Below are positions 34,665-45,393 of a DNA stretch of 64,000 bases, in pieces. This DNA comes from Simmondsia chinensis (taxonomy: Eukaryota > Streptophyta > Magnoliopsida > Caryophyllales > Simmondsiaceae). A program made the position numbers and the translations under genes. Position 1 is the first letter of the stretch, and each line of letters opens with the position of its first letter. Below the pieces are notes generated by a model. That model ran no database searches. It was given only the letters and a program-made list of their open reading frames with translations, and had not been told where the DNA came from. The DNA is taken from positions 9,188,501 to 9,252,500 of the forward strand of contig JAGTTD010000008.1 of the NCBI GenBank assembly GCA_018398585.1, written 5' to 3'.

Positions 34665-35869
34665 CACCATGACTCAAAATCAGCAAGAACTAGGAAACGC
34701 CTTAAAACTAATGAAAATTTAAACCGGATTGAGGAAATCTTAGGGTCTGAGTATAATATTGATGACCTTCCTCCGGGAATTGTTTTTGGTGTGACAAAGT
34801 CTTTGGCTAGTGAAATTGGGTCCCTTAGAGAGATGATTGACTCCCTAGTTGCTGCCAGAAGAACCCCAACTCCAGCCCCTACTCCCCCTACTAATGTGTT
34901 TCATAAGTTGGGTCCTAATGGTGTCGGAAGTCATTCTCCTAATGTACCTCATGTCAGTGAAACTTCCATCCCTACTGTGGAAAGTTTACAAAAAGAACTT
35001 TTGGTGCTGCGTAAAACACTTCATGCAGGTGCTTTTGGGCTTGACAAGAGTAGTATTAAAGCTCTTACTCCAAAAGCCTTTGGGGGTGAACGTGATGCCA
35101 AGACATTGGAGAACTTCCTTTGGGACATGGAACAGTATTTTATGGCTACACATGTCTGTGAGGAAGAGAAGGTTGTGGCACCCATGCACTTGATGGGTGA
35201 TTCCAAGTTGTGGTGGAGGACCCGTGTATCGGAGTCTGCTAGACGTGCTTAGACCAGTTCACGGGAGACCTCAAAGAAAGACCTTCTTGAACAATTTTTC
35301 CCAAGTAATGCTTCTTGGTTGGCCCGTGAGTCCTTGAAAGAACACAAGCAAAATGGTTCCGTTCGTGAGTATGTTAATACTTTTAGTTTTGTAATCTTAG
35401 AAATTAAAGACATGATGGATGGGGAGCAATTATTTAATTTCATTTCGGGTCTTAGACCGTGGGCTCAACTAGAGTTGAAGCGTCAAAAGGTCCAAGACCT
35501 TACCTCTGCTTTGGTTGCTACTGAATCTTTAATGGACTTTAATGTTGGTCATGACTTTAGTAGGAAGGACCACTTTAAGAAAGGAAAGAAAATTGGCTTT
35601 AAGTCCTTTAAAAATGGGAAGGGTCCTGCCACTCAACCTAACAACATTAAAATCTTAAACAAAAATGACGGGAATGACAAAGGGAAAAGTCCCAAGTCTA
35701 TTCCTTGTTTCATGTGTAATGGTCCCCATTTTGTAAGGAATTGCCCTAACAAACAACCTTTGAGTGCCGGGGTTCAACAGGAGGATGATGAGGATGAGGA
35801 TCATGAGCCATCTCCATCTCATGCGAGGGTGAATTCACTAAAGCTAATGGGCAAAACAGTTAGTGGATG
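34665..35869 (+). pseudogene. Gypsy-type gag of the gag-only element
   Basis: The gag reads NLNRIEEILGSEYNIDDLPP, GVTKSLASEIGSLREMIDSLV, ALTPKAFGGERDAKTLENFL, MEQYFMATHV, and the capsid core MHLMGDSKLWWRTRV. An in-frame stop occurs at 35250-35252; the same protein resumes as SLKEHKQNGSVREYVNTFS, MDGEQLFNFISGLRPWAQLEL and a basic region. It has a nucleocapsid zinc knuckle CFMCNGPHFVRNC near 35707-35745 (CX2C, then H, then C). The start is uncertain: the ATG at 34670 is out of the main frame, and the inserted Athila element sits just upstream. It ends with an acidic tail at 35869. Apart from the one stop and the doubtful start it is well kept, more so than the other coding regions here. Confidence 0.85.
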
Positions 35870-36404
35870 ATGCACAGGTGGCTGGTCAACCAGGCAAGCT
35901 GGTGGTCTGCTATGTTTTCCGATGACTTATGTTTATGTTTATGTTTTGTTGTTGGGCTCTGTTGTTCTTGGATGTAATTTTCGATTCGTTTCAATGGCTT
36001 TCGTTTTATGTTTTTTCGATGATCGTTTATCAGGGCTTATATATATATATATATCGAATGTTTGGTTAGCGGTGCATCTAATGCGACGTGAATGCACCCT
36101 ATGCCAAAATGAGCCTTGAAACGAATGAATGCTTAATCGTACAACTAACGGACTAGCATGTAACCTAATATGTGTTAAGACTAAAAGACAAATGAGACTA
36201 TGTCAAAGCACCTAAAGGACTTGTGTGCATGAAGACTTGCGTTAGCCTAGCTGGTGCGTATCAACCTTGGTCTAGTGTTGAACATGATGGGAACGGGATG
36301 TCGCTAGTGCCCATGAATGACTAAGGCAATGGATGACACAAGTCAGTTCTTGAAGTACTTACACTTTCTGTCGAGGACGTCAGGTTCTTTTGGTGGGGGA
36401 AGTT
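35870..36404. other. 3' non-coding part of the gag-only element
   Basis: No pol domain follows gag. The stretch contains an (AT)n microsatellite near 36039-36053 and ends in the polypurine tract at 36392-36402. Confidence 0.65.
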
Positions 36405-38235
36405 TGTAAGAACCTTGACATTGTGATACCGCACACAGAGAGATTCCTGACGTTAGGCACATCATGCCTCGATCATTTTGTTGACATAGTCACTTGGTGC
36501 GCAAATTTCTAGTACTTGATTGGATGTCAGCTCCTAGGTTTTGGCGGCAAAACGGGACATAATGGACCTTGAACCAAGCATGACCCGAAAAGGGCATGCG
36601 CTCTTCAAGCAGTGCATTGACATAGTAAAGGACCACTAGTAAAGCGCTTGATAATGCTCAAGCGGGCGCACGTTAGTTGCACCGCACTAGTTAAGGATGG
36701 ATCCTTTACTAAGTGCAACGCAAGCGTTGCGCTGATACGAGACAGACATCAATCAGGCACAAGTATATACGTGGTGCATATCTTTTGTATGGATAAACCA
36801 GGCCTAAGGAAATGCGCCTGAGCATAACATCGACGGACCAAAGACCATGCGCTTGTTGCACAGTGCTGACCCAATGCGTGCAGGTTAGGCATAATATGTG
36901 CACAAGCAAAGACAAGCACTCGTTATGCCAATACGAGATGGACATCAATTAGGAACAAGTATATACGTGGTGCGCATCCTTTGTATGGATGAACTGGGCC
37001 TACCAAAAATGAGCCTGAGTATGACAATGACGGACCAAGGGCCATGTGCTTGTTGCACTGTGCTGACCCGATGCGGGGAACATAGGTCAGGCGCATTATG
37101 TGCACAAGCAAGAACAAGGCATGAAAAGCTAAGTCTAAGCACACGAGACTGGATGTGCTGCGCTAGCGTGACAACGTACCTTCACCTAGAAGCAATATAG
37201 AACCAACTCAAGACAGATCTTGAGTGTGTTAGAGCGTTGACGTTAACTTGCAGTTGGCAAATGGACACTCTTAGGTTATGGCCTTGACCAACGGATGGAT
37301 CTAAGGCTTGCCCGAGCAAGGCGCATCACAAACATGCAGTGCATTGGCATTGCGCACATGCTCGCTTGCTTGGAGCCAAGCGCTGGGCGCTCTGGATGTC
37401 AGGGGGCACTGCGCAGGTGCGCAGCAGGGCCCGTGGAGGCCCAGGACATGCTTTGCGATGCTCACTGGGTGCGCCATGCTGCGGACCCAAATGTTCTTGC
37501 AGCGTGCACGCGAAGCAGTCAGCATAGGGCGCTGGCAGCACACAGGTGTGGTGCTGACAGCTCGTTGGGTGCAAGTAGCATGCCCTACCCTAGGGAGTCA
37601 TGTGCGAGCCTTGTCAGGGCACAATGCTGGTGCGTGTGACGCAGCGCATGTCTTCTTTTAGACACATGAACACTTGGGAAGCCTTGCAAATATGAAAAGG
37701 TGCGTGGTACCTATGGGTCCCGTGACTTGATGGTTATTGAGCATGGGACGTGAAATCTTTGAAGGAGGGCCCTTGATTGGAAGTATGACTTGACCAGATC
37801 TTGACCAAGGTGCGTGTTGACTGGGATTTAACCCAGTAACTGCCCCCTTAAAGGGGCGCCCCTCAAGGAAGTGAAGAAACTAGCTTGTATAAGGTGCTGC
37901 CAGGTGTCCCAAGCAGTTACACTTCTGCCAGAACCTGGGATAACTGTCGGAGCTTCTATGTATAAGGTTGGTTGGGAAAATTTTGGGGCCATTCAGTTTT
38001 GTACTTAGTCCCTAGACAGAGAAAGAGTCTTGTATGCGAAGTTGAGGGTTTTCTATTATAATTCAAAGAGTGTTCAAGTAATAAAAGTTTTCCCTTGTGT
38101 CTTATGTTCCATTACTTGTGTCTATGCTCATTTATGTTTAGATTCCTCTATGCTTGTGTATGCTTTCGTGTGTTTTAGGCTGAGTGAGGCATAACCTCAC
38201 TGCCATCACAGGTAGTCAAAAAAATATCTATGGCA
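36405..38235 (+). repeat. 3' LTR of the gag-only element
   Basis: The LTR is 1831 bp, TGTAAGAACC...GGCA. It contains a tandem duplication of about 195 bp (36722-36916 and 36917-37110; GATACGAGACAGACATCAAT recurring as AATACGAGATGGACATCAAT). It is followed by CTTAC. Confidence 0.83.
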
Positions 38236-40442
38236 CTTACCATGTTGGTTTTTGGTCTTAGTAACAATAGTATCTAAGTACCTAGGCTATTCCTTTTAAA
38301 GTCCAATGCTTTTATAAAAGAGACAAAACTATTTCGACTCATGTTTTATTTTATCCTTTCGAGGTTCCTAATCCCTAAGATAGATGCTTACACTAAGTGG
38401 ACTTTTCCCTTAGTTTCCATAACACCATTTTTCGTAAATTGTTCTCGTGCTACTAGTTCTCCGACCAAACATTTCTCTCAAGTATTTGATCATCTCTACC
38501 ATACTTGACAATTCAAGTATCTAATAGTAGAAGATGTTCGAAATCTAATGTCCAAATCTTGCATCCGACTAACTCTTTAGTCTATTCTAACGTTCCTGGC
38601 ATTCTTTTCAACTCAGTAGATTTACTAGTTGCAATTCAAAGAAGCCCGAGCAACTTGTAGTGCTCTACATGTACTAAAACATACCATATACAGCGAACAA
38701 AATAGAACTAACAAGACATACTAGTATCAATAACAATGCATAATTTAACAGCTAGTCTGAAATCAAAAAACTGTAAAACAATTCATATAACACACAGGAT
38801 TACTTTTCTTACTTTTAGCAAACAATCAAAGTTCGGAGTTCACATTCCGACACTTACATCTATGCCATGAAGGCCAAATCAAACCACCTTAAACTCCACG
38901 TCGGCGAGACCGAATTGAGACATCTTAAGGATGAGAACATTTCTCAATAAATACGTTTTCTGGTAAACTCTTTACTAAACATACTTAACACACCATTTTT
39001 TCTCAACTTCTAAGGTCCTACAAGAAAGCTTCTCGGGGAGACTAATGTAGACCCTAGTCAAGTGTACACCATTACCTAAATATCCATACAAGATCTCAAT
39101 CGTACTTGATTTCTTGGACTTTATTCATCCTAAGAGATCTAATCTAGTATTACGCAAATGAATGCTCTCATCAAGGAGTTGTCCCACCTGCTACACTGCT
39201 AGATTGGTAACGAAGGCCATGGGCATTCATTTAGAAGCTGGATCCCACTTGATATTTTGAGTCTTGTGAACTTTTAATAATTTTAGAAAACAAATAAAGC
39301 AAGGATCCACCTAACCATTCTCTGTGTGTATGCAACGATAAGCTAACCAATCTACCCGTTACTATGGGAGAGGCGTAACAAGTAATTAGTCAAATGACAA
39401 CTATTCTCAAATAATATGTTTCCTAAACATATTTAGCTTGCCGTTTCTTCCTTGGTCTCTAAGATATTATCATAATGCTCTCTAGCAGAGTATCATACTA
39501 TCCTAATCAAGTGTACACTATTACCTAGACATTAACGCAAGAAAACACAATACTCCACGTCAGCGTGGCCACACTCGTTTTTCCCATACCTCTGTCTATC
39601 ATTAAGAAGTCTAACCCTTCACTATACTATGAGAGTGACAATGGAGACCGTGAGTGATCAACTCCTTATCTTCGCTCCCATTTGAGATTTACAATTGCAA
39701 ATCTTTCTTTTATTTTTTATTATCTCATGATCAATATTAGAATCACATTCTAAATTTTATTTAACAATTATATAAAATCCTAATCACATTAGGTTCCTTT
39801 AATTATTCAACCTATGCAATCTAATCTCATTAGAGACATTATGAGAATTATCTTTTCAAATTATTCAACTTTTGAATTCTCTAATGTGATTACACCTATT
39901 TGAAAAAGTTCTCCTACTAGATGAAATCTAATATCTCACCAAGTTACGTATTTTAAACGGCCTACTGACTTATTCACATTATACATAATATATAACACTT
40001 TAAACAATATTAAATATGCAAACAAAATTTAAGAAGTACTATGTTATCAAACAAGTTGAATAACATTACTTAAGGTCCTAAAGGTTGGAACAATTAAAAA
40101 TTTTTCTAAACTCCTTTAGAAAAGATTATGACATAATCTTAATTAACATCTCATTCTAATTAATTATTTATTTATTAGAATTATTTAAATAACAAAAATA
40201 TTTTTTTTAATTTGAAGAGGGGCATGCCCACCCTACTTTAGGCACCCCTTCCAATTTATTTTTTTATATTTTTATTAAATAAATCTATCTACTAAATTAA
40301 TAAAAAGTGCCCAAGCCACTCAAATTACTTCTATATACTAATTCTGCATTTTCAAGGCCGCATTGAATTTAAAAGGGGAAAAAGCACCTATGTAGTTATT
40401 TCCAAATAAAAGTCATGGTCTTCCCAACAACAGATGCAATTA

Positions 40443-40473
<31 letters not shown>

Positions 40474-41560
40474 GCTTCATATTTAGATTCACTTTAGCAA
40501 TAATTATGCACTTAATTACAAAAGAAACTCGTGGTTTTTCCAATAACAAATATATGATTAACAACCAAAAATGATTCATATTAAGTCATTTAAATATTTA
40601 AACAATGAACTAAGTCCAATAAAAAATAGTTCCATGACCTTATGAATTTGTTATAAAGAAAGAAAGATAGGGGAGCGAGACAAAATGCAATCGGTGCCAA
40701 AAGCAACAATAGACAACAGATATAATTAGAAGTTGATACTCGACCATCATAAATGGCGAAGGAAGCGAGTCTTCAACCACCGTGAAGGACACAAATAGGT
40801 AGGTTTAGGGGTATAGATGTAATAACTTTAAAATTTTGATTTCCATATTAATATTAAATATGGTCTTTCTTAATATTCTTATTGTATGTTGTTATTTGCC
40901 TTTCAAAAGTATATTTAAAGTATAGATCTAACCTTCATTTTAGCTTTTGTACTTAGTTTCAATAAAGTTTCGACAGTTCCAACTTCTTGCTTATATTACA
41001 ATATTAAAAACTCAGGAAAATACTTAGTAGAAAACATGTAAACATTATTTATATGTTGTACATATGTATGCTCAAATAAATAACATATTCATCTCTATAT
41101 TAAAAATTTGTCTAAATATGATACCACAACTCACTAACTACAAACATGTACCTTATCTTATGCGCAGATCCGACCTTTTTATGTGTAGAATAAAATTTTG
41201 ATTTGTTATCAATTGTCCACCAATATGATTCAAGAGTTGGCTCATTGTTTAATCTATTAAATTTAGGTTGAACTTAAAGTTTAAGATTCATAACATTTAT
41301 TCACTCACCAAAAAAAAATTCATAACATTTATTTACTATCCCAAAATTAAACAAAAGGAAAAAAACTAAATGGATAGAAAACCTTCATACTACTAAAGAA
41401 AGAAACTAAGGAAAACTTAATAAACAGAGAGGAAAACACAAATATTTCAATAATCAATGCTAAAAATCATAGAAGTATAATTACTATATCCTACAATTGT
41501 AAATCAAATACTCTACTTTATGAGTATCCTAAAGAATTAAATAAGGAATACATATAATTA
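38236..41560. other. LARD internal region, non-coding
   Basis: This AT-rich DNA has no convincing frame on either strand. Phrases such as CTCCACGTCGGCGAGACC (38895) and CTCCACGTCAGCGTGGCC (39552) recur, with TACTT/ATTACCTA-type context, suggesting old internal duplication of the LARD body. A run of A occurs near 40453. Confidence 0.5.
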
Positions 41561-41576
41561 ACATATAACCTTACTA

Positions 41577-41819
41577 GGAAAAAAAGAACATACACAGTGC
41601 CTCAAGGGCTCCCGCCTACGCAGGGTCTGGGGGGGCGGATGTACGCAACCTTCCCCCTTTAGGGTGTTAACCTGAAGAGAGGCTGTTTCCCAGTGCCCCC
41701 AACCTGAGGGTGAGGACTTCCCAGGAGGTCACCCATCCTGGTACTACTCTCGCCCAAGCATGCTTAACTTTAGAGTTCTAATGGGATCCGGTGACGGCGT
41801 GTTGGTGCCCTCTTTGGTA
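41577..41819 (-). mobile_element. 5S rRNA-derived SINE, near full length (copy 3)
   Basis: On the minus strand the element starts with a diverged 5S head (ACCAAAGAGGGCACCAACACG), then the conserved 5S core (CACCGGATCCCATTAGAACT, AAGTTAAGCATGCTTGGGCG, AGAGTAGTACCAGGATGGG, TGACCTCCTGGGAAGTCCTC), including the internal pol III promoter region of 5S genes. It then has the RTE-type tail (TTGGGGGCACTGGGAAACAG to GCGGGAGCCCTTGAGGCACT) and ends TATGTTCTTTTTTT. A 16-bp duplication with one mismatch, ACAT(A/G)TAACCTTACTA, flanks it at 41561-41576 and 41820-41835. Length is 243 bp. Confidence 0.92.
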
Positions 41820-41835
41820 ACATGTAACCTTACTA

Positions 41836-43099
41836 ATTCCGTCAAATAACTACATTAAATAGGAAGCTACTGGGATAGTCAATGAAGAGATTTGTCGATT
41901 GATGGTATAAAGTCCAACCAACGTGGAACTACGAATATGGACAAAATTCCAGAACAAACACATCAAAGATATGTTCACTTTGGTCGTGGGTATATTCGCC
42001 ATCCACCGAGAGTGAGAAAACCCAATTGTTAAGAAGAGCAAGGGGGCCTAACATTTGTCTTTGTGTTTATGTGTAGTCTTACATTTGTTCAATGTTGATA
42101 AATATTTGGTTTGTTATTTTGTTCAATGTTTCATGCGTATATTGGTCACGAGTCTGAATTACATTGAGATCTTTTTTGCCAAGATTTACATAATGAATCC
42201 CCGTGGATTGTCAAATTGTTGACATAATTCAAATTATTGACATCTAAAAATATAATAAAATCTATCTATCTATCTTTCTTTTATTTTCTATGTATTATTA
42301 CCAAATGTTCGCTTCTTCTTTGAACAATCCTAACCACAAATCTTGCAATGTGAGTGTGTGACCTTCAATTTTTTTCCAAAGGTCAAAAAAGGAAAAAATT
42401 GTGCGATCTAAGTTTTTCCAATTTAAATTTAAAAAATGAAAACGAGTACCAAAAAAAAAAAAAACAATAATCACTAAAAATTGAAGCATTTGATAATTGA
42501 AATACACTTAAATCTGAAATCATAATAAATATATCAAATTTTCATTACTCCATAGGAATGACGTAAAAGAGAATATATATGTTAAAAAAAATATGTATGA
42601 AAGCATGAAAAAGAAAATTAAATAGGTGTCAATTGATTTAAGTTGTGGCAACGTAAATAAAATTTCATAAATTTTGGATTAGATTTTACAATAAAATGAC
42701 AATTAAGAATTTAAAATGGAGTCCTACAAAGATATCAACCAAAGTTTTACAACTTGGGTATGACTACCATATTGGTAAAACAACATTATAAAAGTGCGGT
42801 GTAGCAATTGAGGAAAGAATAGTTCAAAAAAATGATTTGTTATTTTTATATTGGATACATGTTTATCTCTACAAAGATATTAAATAAGAAATTGTGATGT
42901 CTTATCATGTACATTGGGCACATAAAATCATTAACAAGTGTTGGAAAATTAGATACAACAATGGTGAAAAAAAGCCAAAATTGAAATGAATAACATAGTT
43001 CAATGAAAAGCAAACACATCAAAAGATAATAAATCAACAATAAACAATATCAATAATACATATGCACAAGTGATTATCCTATTGTCTTATTTTTTTTTA
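41836..43099. other. AT-rich LARD internal DNA
   Basis: I see no gene. A (CTAT)n microsatellite lies near 42260-42275. Frames at 42298-42507 and 42846-43040 are low-complexity shadows. Confidence 0.5.
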
Positions 43100-43115
43100 A
43101 GCAAAACATTAAGCA

Positions 43116-43370
43116 AGCAACATTCCCAGTGCCCTAAGGGCTCCCGTCTAAGCAGGGTCTAGGGGGTGGATGTACACAGTCTTCCCCCATGGGGTGCTAC
43201 CCTGAAGGGTAGCTGTTTCCGAGAACCCCCAACTTGAGGGGTGCAGTATGAGAACTTCCTAGGAGGTCACTCATCTTGGTACTACTCTAGCCCAAGCACA
43301 CTTAACTTCAGAATTCTACTAGGATCCGATTCCAGCATGTTGGTGCCCTCTTAGGTTAGCCTACAAAGTT
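43116..43370 (-). mobile_element. 5S rRNA-derived SINE, near full length (copy 4)
   Basis: The organisation matches the copy at 41577, with more substitutions (GGATCCTAGTAGAATTCTGA in the 5S core). A perfect 16-bp duplication AGCAAAACATTAAGCA flanks it at 43100-43115 and 43371-43386. An extra GTAGGCTAACCTAAG lies at its 5' end. Length is 255 bp. Confidence 0.92.
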
Positions 43371-43386
43371 AGCAAAACATTAAGCA

Positions 43387-44035
43387 TAAACCATTATACT
43401 ATCCCATGAGAACAATGTTAGCCCACAATTATGACACATTGTACATATATTAAACAAAACACTTCAAATTAGGATAACAATATTATTTTCAATTTCAAGC
43501 GACAAGAATATGAGAATCAAAAGTATGAAAAACATGAACATACAATTGAACACTAGCCGTGTATAGCACAGGGTAAGACTAGTAATTAATTAATTCAATC
43601 TTAATCTCAACATCTAATCCAATTAGGTATTCTTTGTGGCGTATATATCTAAATCATTCAACTACTTGAACATCTAATCTCATTAGATTATTTAGAAATA
43701 TACTCCCACCACTTAATTATAATTCATCCTAATTTGAACAATTTAAATTTGATGAATAACAATCTTGTTATTAAACTCTTAAATAACATGATAAGGTATT
43801 CCTTATTTTGGAATATTATAAAATAATCAACAATTAAATATTGGATACCTAGTTTCAAAATCTAATCATATTAAATAAATAATCTAAATCATTCAACTCT
43901 TTGAATATCCAATCCAATTAGATCCGATCTACAATTGCACTCCTTGATTGAATCCTAACTCATGTAAAATTTTAAACAATTTAAATTTTAATGAGCCTTC
44001 AATCTTGTTATTGAACCCTTTTAACAACAATAATA
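43387..44035. other. AT-rich LARD internal DNA
   Basis: No gene. Short phrases such as AACATCTAATC(T/C)(C/A)ATTAG recur within this stretch and near 39820-39900. Confidence 0.45.
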
Positions 44036-44050
44036 AGGATAGTCTTTTTC

Positions 44051-45379
44051 CTCTGGAGGAGGGCCTTAGACTTGAAAGGTCTAAGGCTCAGTAGATCGAA
44101 GACAGAATGTATGGAATTTAAGTTCAGCACCTCTACCATGCCAAGCACAGTAGTCGTATGGATTGGAACGGAGAACATACCTCAGATTGCTTGCTTTAAA
44201 TACTTGGGTTCCATGGAACAGAAATACGGCGAAGTGGACACATATGTCAACAACAGGATTAAAGTGGGTTGGTATAAATGGAGAATGGCCTCGGCGATAT
44301 TGTGTGATACACAGTTCCCGCTAAAGCTAAAGGGTAAATACTATGAGATGGTAGTGAGGCCAGCTATGCCATACGGGGCAGAGTGCTGGCCACTAAAGTG
44401 TCATCAAACACAAAAGGTGAGGGTGGCGGAGATGAGGATGTTGAGGTGGATGTGCGGGCATACAAGGAGGCACAGGATCAGAAATGAGGTCATAAGAAGT
44501 ACATTGGGCTTCGCCCCAATAGAAGATAAGTTAAGGGAGCAACGACTGCGGTGGTTTGGGCATGTTAGAAGGAGACCCACCACTGCCCCTGTCAGGAGAT
44601 GTGAACAACTCCACATAATAAATGGGCAGAGAGGGAGAGGACGGCCAAAAAAGAGCTAGATAGACATAATTCGACAGGATCTCACCTATCTCAACCTAAA
44701 TAAAGAGATGGCTCTAGACAGAGCTCTGTGGAGGACTAGAATAGGTGTATCGGATATAGGGGAATAGGAGCATCTGAACAATGTTGTAGTGGTTCGGGCA
44801 CGTTACGTTACGAGGTGACCAACCACTGCCCAAATCAGGAGATGCAATTAGCTCCGTACCACGCTAGGCAGGAGAGGAAGAAGCAGGCCAAAGAAGGGAT
44901 GATTGCAAGCGTTACGGGGGAACCTCACCCACCCACCTAAACCCACAGGAGGAGATGGCATGTGATAAAGATAGATAGAGATAGAGCTAGATGGAGGACA
45001 AGCATAGGTGTAGTAGATGTAGCGGTCTCATGCAGCTGCTTATTCTGCTATGCTAATGTTCTTATGTATAGTACCTATTAGGGTGCACCTATTAGTCTAT
45101 CTGTTTACTTGCTTATTTCCTTATTTGCATGCCGTGTGGTGCATGTTATTGCCTTGAAGTCTCCTCTAGAGCTTTATGCTTCGTAATACTCACTTTATGC
45201 TTTGTCCTGCTCTTAAGCATTGCTGCCCCCTTTTGCTCACAGGTTGGGGGCCCTCAGAAACAGCCTCTCTTCAAGTTTAACACCTTGAAGGGGGAAGGCT
45301 GTGTATATCAACCCCTGACCCTGCTTCTACGGAAGCCCTTGAGGCACTGGGTTTGTTGTTGTTTGTTTGTTTGTTATTC
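44051..45379 (+). mobile_element. RTE-clade LINE, 5' truncated
   Basis: It encodes the end of an RTE-type reverse transcriptase protein and a 3' untranslated region whose last 130 bp (TTGGGGGCCCTCAGAAACAG to AGCCCTTGAGGCACTGGG) are shared with the 5S SINEs. It ends in a TTG-rich tail (TTTGTTGTTGTTTGTTTG), an RTE hallmark. The target duplication is AGGATAGT(C/G)TTTTT: left copy 44036-44050, right copy starting at 45380. The right copy was later split by an L1 insertion. Confidence 0.9.
44072..44659 (+). pseudogene. RTE LINE reverse transcriptase C-terminal domain
   Basis: The 195-codon frame matches the C-terminal part of plant RTE polyproteins: GLRLSRSKTECMEF, ACFKYLGSMEQKYGEVDTYV, NNRIKVGWYKWRMASAILCD, KLKGKYYEMVVRPAMPYGAEC, RVAEMRMLRWMCGHTRRHRI, APIEDKLREQRLRWFGHVRRRP, and the ending GQRGRGRPKKS. 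The catalytic FADD motif and the endonuclease lie upstream in a full element and are missing here because of 5' truncation. The frame ends at a TAG where relatives have a Trp (KKSW), after which similarity continues (ARQDLTYLNL-like) to about 44720. Confidence 0.88.
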
Positions 45380-45393
45380 AGGATAGTGTTTTT

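Larger units (their letters stand above)
17331..38235 (+). mobile_element. Gag-only LTR retrotransposon (TR-GAG type) carrying nested elements
   Basis: The right LTR (36405-38235) starts TGTAAGAACC after a polypurine tract (GGTGGGGGAAG, 36392-36402) and ends GGCA. The left LTR (17331-24318) matches the right one from about 36892 onward, so it is 5' truncated, and it is split by a CACTA element. A primer site TGGTATCAGAGCC (24323-24335) follows the left LTR. The internal region contains a gag frame (34665-35869) and no protease, reverse transcriptase or integrase. This composition matches the published TR-GAG class of gag-only plant elements. An Athila-like element (24775-34659) is inserted just upstream of gag. 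The left truncation removes any left target duplication. Confidence 0.8.

Noticed and set aside
41695..41800. A functional 5S rRNA gene
   Set aside because: The 5S sequence is the head of a SINE: it has substitutions, a foreign 5' end, an RTE tail and a 16-bp TSD.
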